Shown here piece after piece: positions 1-8,377 of a stretch of DNA of 37,638 nucleotides; the stretch's first letter is position 1, and the number at the start of each line of letters is the position of its first letter. The stretch is from the NCBI GenBank assembly GCA_964520905.1, contig CAZFQL010000021.1:1-37638 (forward strand), read 5' to 3'. The notes under the pieces are model-generated. The model was not told the origin of the DNA. It searched no databases and saw only the letters and a program-made list of their open reading frames with translations. Origin of the DNA: JAGVIE01 sp964520905. GTDB taxonomy: Bacteria; Bacteroidota; Ignavibacteria; UBA10030; SZUA-254. Position numbers and translations under genes: made by a program.

Positions 1-7
1 AATAAAC

Positions 8-22
8 TTTTTACACAGTCTC
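8..22. repeat. left copy of 15-bp terminal inverted repeat
   Basis: TTTTTACACAGTCTC lies at the left edge and its exact reverse complement lies at 37622-37636 on the right edge. The GTGTAAAA core recalls IS256-family ends, but no transposase is present inside the window. The likely reading is that the assembly stopped at two IS copies lying just outside. Confidence 0.55.
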
Positions 23-73
23 GATGCCCTTGGCAGACGTAATGTTTGTAGAATTCGATAGTTTCTTGAAAAA

Positions 74-172
74 GCCCCAGAGGGGCGACATGTAAAAATG
101 GACATTTCGCTCCTACGGAGCTTGAAATGGTTCCATCAGAAACTCCTATAGACATTTCGCACCTACGGTGCG
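74..172. repeat. cluster of short hairpins and a 50-bp-spaced direct repeat
   Basis: GCCCC-aga-GGGGC is at 74-86. The words GACATTTCGCTCCTACGGAGC (101-121) and GACATTTCGCACCTACGGTGC (151-171) share their first half, and each ends in a small palindrome whose two arms have changed together (CTCC/GGAG versus CACC/GGTG). This looks like a dispersed palindromic repeat family. No gene was seen in 1-480; the region from 173 to the promoter at 274 shows nothing else. Confidence 0.6.
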
Positions 173-273
173 TAACATCAGTTAATAAAATCCGAAATAA
201 TTCAATCTACCCTTGCATGAAACTAATACGTGCCTTTTACTGTTCACAAAGTATGTCAAGATTAAAATAATTC

Positions 274-302
274 TTGACAATCTGAAAAAAGTCAGTTATC
301 TT
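274..302 (+). promoter_or_regulatory. sigma70-like promoter for the beta-helix gene
   Basis: TTGACA (274-279), a 17-nt spacer and TATCTT (297-302) form a good vegetative promoter. Transcription would start near 309, giving a 5' UTR of about 170 nt before the start codon at 481. Confidence 0.55.
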
Positions 303-480
303 GTTGCTATCATTAATCAATTATCGTTCTTCTATGTTGAGATATCTATCTTCAAATAGATCATTCCCCTTTTCTTTGCCCTACCACCAGGTACGCGGCA
401 TCGCCATTTTCACTCAGAATATTTTTTTCAGAAATTATTTTTTAATCTCAAAATACAATTACCATTATAAGGAGTCCACA

Positions 481-3400
481 ATGAAATTAGTATTAACGCT
501 TTTTGCTGTCTTGCTCACCATAGCAAGTGTGAACGGACAGACGATCGTATCCGGAACGATAACGGATACAATATGGACACGAAGCTCAAGTCCGTATATT
601 GTAACTTCCAACGCAACGATCCTCCAGAACAAAACTCTGGCAATCGATTCAGGAGTTACGGTTCGATTTCAAAGTAATCAAGGTCTGTATGTCAACGGAA
701 CCTTGAACGCCAGATATGTTTTATTTACTTCCGCAAAAGATACAATTGGTGGAACGCCAGCTAAGGGAGATTGGAATTATATTCAGGTCGGGAACAGCAG
801 CAGCGGCACCGCAAAATTCGATACATGCCGTGTAAGATATGGCGGAACAAGTTATTTCCCTTCCGCGAGTCCGAATGTCTATGTCTATTGGGGTACTGCA
901 ACATTCATTGGAACAGATATTACGAGCAGCAAGAATTACGGTATTTTGTTGAACACTTCAGGCACTGCGACACTATCTAACAGTAATATCGCTTCTTGCG
1001 ATTGGCCCATCGTATACAACGGACCCGGTTCTTTAATTTTCAATAACGGCAATATTCTTACAGGGAATACGCATAACGGAGTCTGGCTAAATTTTTATGG
1101 GAATAGTAATTCATTAGTCCTCGATACGGTTAATATACCTTACGTTATAGGTTCATACACTGTATATGCCGGCGGATCATTTCAAATTGCTTCCGGAAAT
1201 ATGTTGAAGTTTACAAGTGGAGGACGTATAGATGTTAGCGGTTCGTTAAATGCAGTGGCAGCATTGGGTCAAAATATACAATTCACCAGTTATACCGACG
1301 ATAATGTTGGCGGCGATACGAATGCTGATGGAACCGCAACAGCTCCTGCCTCAAGATACTGGGATGGAATTGTTTTCCAGGACGCGAGCATAGATGGAAA
1401 CTGCAATATGAGAAAGTGCAAAATAACATTTGCCGGATCAGGAAACATCGGCGGCATCTCTATGTATAACGCGAGTCCGACTGTCGATAGCTGCGATATG
1501 GCAAATAATTATTACGGCGCGATGATGCAATATGTTTCTAATCCGAATTTTACTAATAATACAATCGGGTCGAGCGTTATGGTACCGATTGCCATGTCGT
1601 TTGCTGCGAATCCAATTTTTGTTGACAATACATTTTCTTTTTCCGATAACTCATACGATGCGATAGGATTGCTTGGTGGAACGCTTCCCGCTAATGCCGT
1701 ACTTCCTATCCGTTCGGTTACATCAATTCCTAATGTTACCTATCTTCTTCTCGAAGCTGTAACAGTACCTGTTGGTAATAGTCTCACCATCAACAAAGGA
1801 GTTGTGATAAAGGGATACAGCAATTATCAACGAATCATCGTTCAAGGGAAATTAACAGCAAACGCAACTCCCGACAGTATGATAACAATTACCTCTGCCA
1901 GAGATGATAACTTTGGGAACCCGGGCGACTCGAACAAAGACGGAACTCAAACCATACCAAACAAAGGTGATTGGGGTGGAATTGTATTCGAACAAGGAAG
2001 CGATACAAATTCTGTTTTGAATTATTGCCGATTCCAATATGCAAGTCTTCCGAGTTCATATTATAACACGCGTTATATCGGTGGCGGGACGGTAACAACG
2101 GTCGGAGCAAGTCCAACCATATCGAACTGCATATTAAAAGATACATACTATGGTATCTATGCATTTCAATCGTCTAAGCCAAAGCTGGTCAATGACACGA
2201 TTATTAATACTACCTACACACCGATCGCTCTCTCAGTTTCTGCCGATCCGACATTTACAGGTATTCATTTCATCAACACAACATGGACTGCATTAGGAAT
2301 TGTCGGTGAAAATTTAGGATTCAATGGAACTATTCGGAAGCGTAATGTTGCTGGGTACGATAACATCACTTACGTTTTGCTCGAGGACCTCACGATCAAT
2401 TCCGGTACGAATATGACAATAGATCCCGGTGTCATCATCAAAGTAAATGGACAGGGAATCTATGTTAACGGCGGATTTAGAGCTAAAGGAACAGCAGCGG
2501 GTGGACAAATTGTTTTTACATCACTCAAAGATGATAATTTTGGAAATCCCGGCGATACTAATGGCGATGGCGCCGCAACTTCTCCTGCTTGGGGTAATTG
2601 GCAAACAATTCAATTTCTAGCAACGAGTGATGATGGATTCTGCCTCATAGATAGTTGTTTGATAAAATACGGAGGATCGTATTATGGAGGAGTAACATTT
2701 ACAAACGCGGGTGGAACATTATCAAACACCATACTCAGTGATATTTATTATTACGGTATTGAATGCGATGGCGGTGCAACGCCAACTATCAATGGTGTTG
2801 ATATCATTAATTGCCGCTTAGATCCGATCGCGATGTCGTTGACTTCCAATCCAACTTTTTTGAATATAACATTTGCTGCGAATGGCAGTAAAGGTATCAG
2901 GATTCTGGAAGGCACTCTTTCATCAAATGCAACTCTTTACACTCGCGATGTTGCAGGAATAAATAATATTGCTTATATCGTTGGCAACTTGACTATTGCC
3001 CCAAATGCTGTTCTCACTATTGCCCCCGATGTAGTAATTAAGTTTGTGAACAACGGTTACAGCGGCATTTCCGTTCAGGGTGCGCTAATTGCCGACGGTA
3101 CTGCAGTGCAAAAAATTATTTTCACTTCATTACCCGACGATGCGGATGGAGGAGATACAAACAATGACGGGAATGCCTCTCAACCTGCTCGCGGAAATTG
3201 GAATGTCATAGATTTCGTAAGTTCATCTGCTGATACCTTGAATTCATTTAAAAATTGTGAATTCAGATATGGTGGGAGCGGATATTATGCGTATAACTAT
3301 ACATATGGAGTAATCAGAGTAACAAACTCCAAAGTAGTTGCAGATAGCTGTGTTATCCAGCAATCCAATACAACAGCGATCGGAGTATTTGGAAGCGCGG

Positions 3401-5730
3401 ATCCGACATTTAAGAATATTCAAATTAACAACATAAGCGGCTGTCCGGTTGCTATGAGTATGTTTTCAAATCCAACATTTACGAATATTTCTGCTTTGAA
3501 TATCGGGTATATGGCTCTTGGTATTGTCCCGGAGAATTATTCTGTCGACGATACAATCCCTCTCAGAAATTTTGCAGGATATGAAAACATCACTTATTAT
3601 TTGTACACTACCAACACAGTCAATTCAGGAACTGTGTTGACAATTCCTGCAGGCACTGTTTTCAAGAATGGTGACTTCACTGTTAATGGTGCAATAGTAG
3701 TCAACGGCACTTCAACCTCGCCGGTGATCTTCACCGATGATGCTGACGATACATTCGGGAATCCATCAGATTCAAAAGGCGATGGTTCCTTAACGAAGCC
3801 AACAATTCAAGGCGGCCAGAGAATTTATTTCTCTGATATAAGCAACGACAGCATTAGTATGGTAAATCATACTATCATTAGATACCGCGAAGGCGGAATC
3901 ACTACATTAAGCAGTTCTCCAAAAATTATCAATACAACTTTCGATAAAAATAACTGGGGTGTGTACCTTCAGGGTGTTTCCGATCCGATAATCGATACGT
4001 GCGTTTTCAGTAACCTCACATATGCTCCGATTAGAACATCGCTTGTATCATATCCGCGTTCAACCGCAAACAATGTAATATCCGGTTCAACATATCACGC
4101 AATCGGAGTCTTGGAAAATGAAACACTTGTGCAAGATGTAACGCTGGTAAAGCGAAACTTCGCAGGCATCACAAATATTCCATATGTTTTCGGAAATTAT
4201 AACATTGGAACCGGTGCAGTTCTCACAATTTCTCCCGGATTAGTTATTAAATTCTTTTACTATACCGGTATGACTGTAAGGAAAGGACTTATTGCTGAAG
4301 GCGGTTCTACACCCGACAGCATGATTGTATTCACCGATTTCCGAGATGATTTCTACGGCGGAGACACCAACTCAGATACAACGGCATCTTCACCTTACAC
4401 CTACTATAACGGTTGGTACGGAATTACATTCCAGGATGAATCACTCGACCCGCTTTGTCGGGTAAAAAATTGCATTTTTAGATACGCTGGTTTATCATAC
4501 AGCACTTCTGCAATTACGGCGAATAACGCAAGCCCCTCAATTACATACTCCTCATTCTCAAAGAACTACAATGGAGTAACAGCAACAGGTTCAGCAAACC
4601 CGGTAATCAATTACTGCGACATATACCAAAATTCGAATTACGGAGTCAACAACGTTAATAAAACGTTTAATATAGATGCACGTTATAATTGGTGGGGAAA
4701 TAATTCCGGACCCACGCACAAAGATAATCCGACCGGAACAGGCGATGCCGTTACAGATAGCGTTCGGTATCAACCATTCCGCACAATCGGCGCACAGCAA
4801 CCAATTGCGGGTGATGTGAGTCTTAACGGCTTTGTGCAAGCGTACGATGCTACCGTCATTTTACAATATGTCGTCGATCCCGGAACTTACCCACTTGATG
4901 CAACACAGCAAAAAGTGGCAGATGTAAGCGCGGCTGGCGGAATCACCTCGTACGATGCTTCATTAATTCTGCAATATGTCGTCGGTAATATCCTAAACTT
5001 CCCAAGTGAGTTGGGAAAAAATATTCCCTCTACCCTGCCGCGCGTAAGTGCTTCAGCGGTTGAACTCGGAAATCCTGTTACAACTACCATTTCCTCTGTT
5101 ACCGTTCCGATAAGAGTTCAAGGATTACGGAATTTAGCTTCAGTCGATATTGGATTGAAATATGACGCGAAACTTCTCACACCTAAAGAAATAAAACTCG
5201 CTTCAGGTGTTTCTTCGATGCTGATGCAGAATAAATTTGCCAGCGGTTCAATCAACATCGCTATGGCAAGCAATAAGCTTATTGATGCCGATGACGATCT
5301 TCTGCTCATCACATTTGATATCGCCGGAAATGTGCGCGGCGTTGTGAAAACCCAAATCACTTTCACCAAACTGCTCATCAACGAAGTTGATTTAAGCTCA
5401 TCAGCAATTAACCGTGATTTAACCATCAACGGTAAACCAACCGAGTTTGCTTTAGATCAGAACTATCCGAATCCGTTCAACCCAACAACTACCATCCGAT
5501 ATCAGATACCGGAAGATGCTTCACATATCACTCTCCGGGTTTACAACTCGATCGGTGAATTGGTCAGCACGCTAGTTAATGGAACTCAATCGGCAGGTGA
5601 ATATCAGATTGAATGGAATGGTACAAACAACTCCGGCATTCCGGTAGCAAATGGTATGTATATCTACCGCATAACGGCGACCGGAAATAAAAACTTCACG
5701 AGCGTAAAGAAAATGCTCCTCATGAAATAA
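481..5730 (+). CDS. giant secreted beta-helix protein with dockerin, cohesin-like and T9SS sorting domains
   Basis: This encodes 1749 residues. The frame is open from 301, but the start chosen is ATG 481 because AAGGAG precedes it and the protein then begins with a clean signal peptide (MKLVLTLFAVLLTIASVNGQ). Residues about 30-1430 are Gly/Asn/Thr-rich parallel beta-helix sequence built from roughly 200-residue units; each has a DDxxGGDTNxDG-like loop, at about residues 273, 475, 684, 886, 1089 and 1289, with a degenerate one near 87. Residues about 1445-1505 form a dockerin-like pair, two D-x-S-x-x-G...YDAxxILQYVV motifs 36 residues apart (D1445 and D1481), the second calcium loop being degenerate. 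A cohesin-like beta domain follows (about 1520-1640), then a T9SS type A sorting domain (NYPNPFNP at 1661-1668). It is probably exported to the cell surface. No enzyme catalytic site was recognised. Confidence 0.85.
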   Translation: MKLVLTLFAVLLTIASVNGQTIVSGTITDTIWTRSSSPYIVTSNATILQNKTLAIDSGVTVRFQSNQGLYVNGTLNARYVLFTSAKDTIGGTPAKGDWNYIQVGNSSSGTAKFDTCRVRYGGTSYFPSASPNVYVYWGTATFIGTDITSSKNYGILLNTSGTATLSNSNIASCDWPIVYNGPGSLIFNNGNILTGNTHNGVWLNFYGNSNSLVLDTVNIPYVIGSYTVYAGGSFQIASGNMLKFTSGGRIDVSGSLNAVAALGQNIQFTSYTDDNVGGDTNADGTATAPASRYWDGIVFQDASIDGNCNMRKCKITFAGSGNIGGISMYNASPTVDSCDMANNYYGAMMQYVSNPNFTNNTIGSSVMVPIAMSFAANPIFVDNTFSFSDNSYDAIGLLGGTLPANAVLPIRSVTSIPNVTYLLLEAVTVPVGNSLTINKGVVIKGYSNYQRIIVQGKLTANATPDSMITITSARDDNFGNPGDSNKDGTQTIPNKGDWGGIVFEQGSDTNSVLNYCRFQYASLPSSYYNTRYIGGGTVTTVGASPTISNCILKDTYYGIYAFQSSKPKLVNDTIINTTYTPIALSVSADPTFTGIHFINTTWTALGIVGENLGFNGTIRKRNVAGYDNITYVLLEDLTINSGTNMTIDPGVIIKVNGQGIYVNGGFRAKGTAAGGQIVFTSLKDDNFGNPGDTNGDGAATSPAWGNWQTIQFLATSDDGFCLIDSCLIKYGGSYYGGVTFTNAGGTLSNTILSDIYYYGIECDGGATPTINGVDIINCRLDPIAMSLTSNPTFLNITFAANGSKGIRILEGTLSSNATLYTRDVAGINNIAYIVGNLTIAPNAVLTIAPDVVIKFVNNGYSGISVQGALIADGTAVQKIIFTSLPDDADGGDTNNDGNASQPARGNWNVIDFVSSSADTLNSFKNCEFRYGGSGYYAYNYTYGVIRVTNSKVVADSCVIQQSNTTAIGVFGSADPTFKNIQINNISGCPVAMSMFSNPTFTNISALNIGYMALGIVPENYSVDDTIPLRNFAGYENITYYLYTTNTVNSGTVLTIPAGTVFKNGDFTVNGAIVVNGTSTSPVIFTDDADDTFGNPSDSKGDGSLTKPTIQGGQRIYFSDISNDSISMVNHTIIRYREGGITTLSSSPKIINTTFDKNNWGVYLQGVSDPIIDTCVFSNLTYAPIRTSLVSYPRSTANNVISGSTYHAIGVLENETLVQDVTLVKRNFAGITNIPYVFGNYNIGTGAVLTISPGLVIKFFYYTGMTVRKGLIAEGGSTPDSMIVFTDFRDDFYGGDTNSDTTASSPYTYYNGWYGITFQDESLDPLCRVKNCIFRYAGLSYSTSAITANNASPSITYSSFSKNYNGVTATGSANPVINYCDIYQNSNYGVNNVNKTFNIDARYNWWGNNSGPTHKDNPTGTGDAVTDSVRYQPFRTIGAQQPIAGDVSLNGFVQAYDATVILQYVVDPGTYPLDATQQKVADVSAAGGITSYDASLILQYVVGNILNFPSELGKNIPSTLPRVSASAVELGNPVTTTISSVTVPIRVQGLRNLASVDIGLKYDAKLLTPKEIKLASGVSSMLMQNKFASGSINIAMASNKLIDADDDLLLITFDIAGNVRGVVKTQITFTKLLINEVDLSSSAINRDLTINGKPTEFALDQNYPNPFNPTTTIRYQIPEDASHITLRVYNSIGELVSTLVNGTQSAGEYQIEWNGTNNSGIPVANGMYIYRITATGNKNFTSVKKMLLMK

Positions 5731-5759
5731 ATTCAAATTAAAATAAGGAGCATACAACA

Positions 5760-7760
5760 ATGAAAAAAAATATATTCATCATATTGCTCGGAACTCTCTT
5801 GGTCCTGCCTTTAATGGCGGGACCAATCAGGGTTTCGTTCCGTGATTCAACAATCACGCGCGGTAAAACTGTTTACATCCCGGTTTGGATTGATAGCAGT
5901 GTTACCGGCTTGAATGTGAAATCGTACGAACTTGATATAAATTACAGCGCCGGTGCTTTGATCATCGATTCCGTTCTTACTAGCGGATCGATGACCGAGG
6001 GCTGGGGTGCGCCTGCATTTCATCTCTCTTCAGGCAAAATCACAATTGCCGGTGCAGGTACTACACCCCTTGAAGGCACGGGAATCTTTTTATATCTTAA
6101 AACATCGCTGCCTCTCACCTCAACATCAACGTATGCCTCTCTTCAATTTGTCAAAGCATATTTCAATGAAGGGACTCCAGCTACAATTGTTAGAAACGGA
6201 ACAATCACTATTCAAAATTTACCTGTGATAACTGTTTCACCTAACACAGGATTACTTACTGTTGGAGAGACGTTGCAATTCTATGTCAGCGGCGGCAAGT
6301 TGCCTCACAGTTGGTATACAACAGATCCGTTCGTCGCCACTATCAACTCAAGCGGTTTGTTGACATCGCAACATGGCGGTGTATGTGCCGTTGTTGCAGT
6401 TGATAGTAATGGTATCACTGACACAACCGGTTTGGTTGAAGTGAGATCGTTTAAACTGACAATTCGCGATACATCGTACCTGCAGGGACAAACAATCAAC
6501 ATTCCGATTTATATTAGCGATTTGAGTTTGGTCGATATTAAGTCGGGTATATTTTCTGTTACCTATAATACAAATATCTTGACTGCTCTTGATCTGATAA
6601 CTAATGGGACATTGTTAGCACCATTCCCTGCGCCTGTTTTGCACTTTGCCTCAGGCAAGATAACCGCGGCGTTCGCAAGCGATACGATGCGCCTTAACAG
6701 TGTAGGAACTTCGATACTCGCTTATATCCGTTTCAAGATAACCGAAATAAACACGTACGGAACATCACTTCAACTTTCCGACATCTTGTTTAACGAAAAC
6801 ATAACGGGAAACATCAAGAATGGAACTTTCACTCCAATTCTCCGCGCTAATCTAACAGTTACACCCTCTTCAGCTACTATGGTTGCCGGAGATTCTTTGC
6901 AGTTCACAGTTTCAGGTGGAGCAACTCCTCCGGTTGTCTGGTCGGTATCAGATACAACGCTCGCATCAATATCAACTACAGGGAAACTAAAAGCACTGAA
7001 GAGCGGCATCATTCATGTTTTGGTTATCGATTCTGTTGGAGCCACAGGCACAAGCGGCAATATTACTTTGTACGATATGCGTATCCGTTTGCTGAATGTT
7101 ACCGGCTCTGCTGGCGATTCTGTTGAGGTGTCGGTGGAAATTGGATCATATCTGCCCGGTGTATTTTCAACACAACTCTCTCTTACTCACAACCAGAATT
7201 ACTTCACGCCGATAGAGGTTATTACGGCAGGAACATTATTCGAAGGTCGGATGATTGCTATGGCAACTCCTACAGCGGGAAGTGTAAATATCACTGCCGC
7301 CGGAGCTACACCTGTAACCGGACCGGGAGTTTTGTTGAAGATACGGTACAAAATTTCGGCATCAGCTCCTCTCGGTTCGTACCCCGTTAACTTCGCGTCG
7401 AACTTGCTGAACGAAGGGAAACCGCTGGCACTGCCAACCAATGGACAGATAATAGTAGGCACATCAGCGGTTGATGAGAAAGAGATGAATCAGCCAAAAG
7501 AATATTCATTAGGACAAAACTATCCTAATCCGTTTAACCCATCAACAATTGTCAATTATCAATTGCCAATTGACAATTATGTAACGGTTAAGGTTTATAA
7601 TAATTTAGGACAGGTAGTTGCCACACTTGTTAACGAATACAAAGAGGCTGGCAAATATTCGGTGGATTTTGACGCACGTAATCTTGCAAGTGGACTCTAT
7701 TACTACAAGTTAACGGCTGGAAATTTTGTTGATCTAAAGAAGATGATCTTAATTCGGTAA
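5760..7760 (+). CDS. secreted protein with three cohesin-like and two Big2-like domains and a T9SS sorting domain
   Basis: This encodes 666 residues, starting 29 nt after the beta-helix gene behind AAGGAG, so the two are probably cotranscribed. The signal peptide is MKKNIFIILLGTLLVLPLMAG. Cohesin-like beta-sandwiches lie at about 22-150, 228-357 and 441-565; each opens with a strand like the one in GKTVYIPVWID and has a late FNEG/LNEG motif. They alternate with two Ig-like Big2 domains (about 155-227 and 364-440) that start with TVSP or TVTP and carry an 'LQFxVSGG' strand. NYPNPFNP (587-594) opens the C-terminal T9SS sorting domain. The architecture suggests a surface scaffold able to bind dockerin modules such as the one in the upstream protein, which is an inference. 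No catalytic domain is seen. Confidence 0.85.
   Translation: MKKNIFIILLGTLLVLPLMAGPIRVSFRDSTITRGKTVYIPVWIDSSVTGLNVKSYELDINYSAGALIIDSVLTSGSMTEGWGAPAFHLSSGKITIAGAGTTPLEGTGIFLYLKTSLPLTSTSTYASLQFVKAYFNEGTPATIVRNGTITIQNLPVITVSPNTGLLTVGETLQFYVSGGKLPHSWYTTDPFVATINSSGLLTSQHGGVCAVVAVDSNGITDTTGLVEVRSFKLTIRDTSYLQGQTINIPIYISDLSLVDIKSGIFSVTYNTNILTALDLITNGTLLAPFPAPVLHFASGKITAAFASDTMRLNSVGTSILAYIRFKITEINTYGTSLQLSDILFNENITGNIKNGTFTPILRANLTVTPSSATMVAGDSLQFTVSGGATPPVVWSVSDTTLASISTTGKLKALKSGIIHVLVIDSVGATGTSGNITLYDMRIRLLNVTGSAGDSVEVSVEIGSYLPGVFSTQLSLTHNQNYFTPIEVITAGTLFEGRMIAMATPTAGSVNITAAGATPVTGPGVLLKIRYKISASAPLGSYPVNFASNLLNEGKPLALPTNGQIIVGTSAVDEKEMNQPKEYSLGQNYPNPFNPSTIVNYQLPIDNYVTVKVYNNLGQVVATLVNEYKEAGKYSVDFDARNLASGLYYYKLTAGNFVDLKKMILIR
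7547..7578. repeat. perfect 11-bp inverted repeat inside the sorting-domain coding region
   Basis: AATTGTCAATT (7547-7557) and AATTGACAATT (7568-7578) are exact reverse complements around a 10-bp loop. They encode part of VNYQLPIDNYV just after NYPNPFNP, so the reading frame is kept. Confidence 0.6.
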
Positions 7761-7769
7761 GTCAAATTA

Positions 7770-7819
7770 AAACCTCCGACATCTTACTGTGAAATAACTG
7801 AGATAGATGCCGGAGGTTT
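7770..7819. terminator. 50-nt hairpin element, likely bidirectional terminator (copy 1)
   Basis: AAACCTCCGACATCT pairs with AGATGCCGGAGGTTT at 14 of 15 positions. It sits 9 nt after the stop of the cohesin protein gene and just beyond the end of the opposing aminotransferase remnant. A 50-nt relative is at 14738-14787 and a disrupted one is near 20654-20718. Confidence 0.6.
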
Positions 7820-7830
7820 GATATGATTGC

Positions 7831-7965
7831 TTACTCTTTTATCTCTTTCCAAAACTGTTTCAGTATATTCACTCCCTCATCAATCTCGTGCTTCTGAATT
7901 GTAAGCGGCGGGCGGAAACGCATTACACGCTCACCGCTACCGGCATTCACCAACCCCTTATTGCT
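7831..7965 (-). pseudogene. C-terminal remnant of a lysine 6-aminotransferase gene
   Basis: Read on the minus strand, this gives 44 codons and a stop, matching the last 44 residues of the intact enzyme at 14854-16191 at about 31 positions, including GSGERxMRFRPPLTI and IDEGVNIL. A stop codon (7966-7968) lies immediately upstream in frame and the rest of the gene is missing. The preceding hairpin (7770-7819) is also shared with the intact locus, so a larger block was duplicated and then decayed. The codons are clearly still alignable but cannot form an enzyme. Between this remnant and 8180 no other gene was seen. Confidence 0.85.
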
Positions 7966-8180
7966 TTAATCATTCGAAAATCGACTGATAATGAGCTTTT
8001 TCATGTCGTACATCCCTGATTTCTATATCTTTAGTCATAAAGAATTGCCAATTTTAATTTGGTGATATTAGAAAATATCTCTATATTATCTGCAAGTTTT
8101 TAGTGAGGATTGTCTTTGATTGTGAAAAAAAAAGTAGTTGACTTAACAGGAGTAAGTTTAAAACTATTGAGAGGTGAAAC

Positions 8181-8366
8181 ATGGAGCGTGGAATTTCATT
8201 AACAAAACTTTCAACCATTGCAGGGACACTAACAGCATCGGTTAATCTTCTCGTTCTCACCGGCTGGGAGTTTGATATTGCCATCCTCAAGTCCTTTCTT
8301 CTAGGTGTAGTAGCCATGGAGGCAATTACAACTACAGCATTTCTTCTTGTCTACAAATTGGGGTAA
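8181..8366 (+). pseudogene. N-terminal fragment of a membrane sensor kinase
   Basis: This 61-residue open frame matches the first 57 or so residues of the hybrid kinase at 10897 at about 41 positions (for example SLTK, TIAGTLTA, FDIAILKS). The match includes the leader ACTATTGAGAGGTGAA with its ribosome site. Similarity ends in the second hydrophobic segment, and the frame stops 11 nt before the next gene. It is most simply the 5' stub of a duplicated kinase gene. It could still be translated as a small membrane peptide because its ribosome site is intact, but nothing shows a function. Confidence 0.8.
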
Positions 8367-8377
8367 GGTCCAAATAT

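Noticed and set aside
101..172. CRISPR-like spacing of two repeats
   Set aside because: Only two units, short and palindromic with arm changes; no further repeats, leader or cas genes.
301..480. N-terminal extension of the beta-helix protein
   Set aside because: The frame is open from 301, but the ribosome site and signal peptide fit a start at 481, and the promoter's -10 box lies at 297-302.
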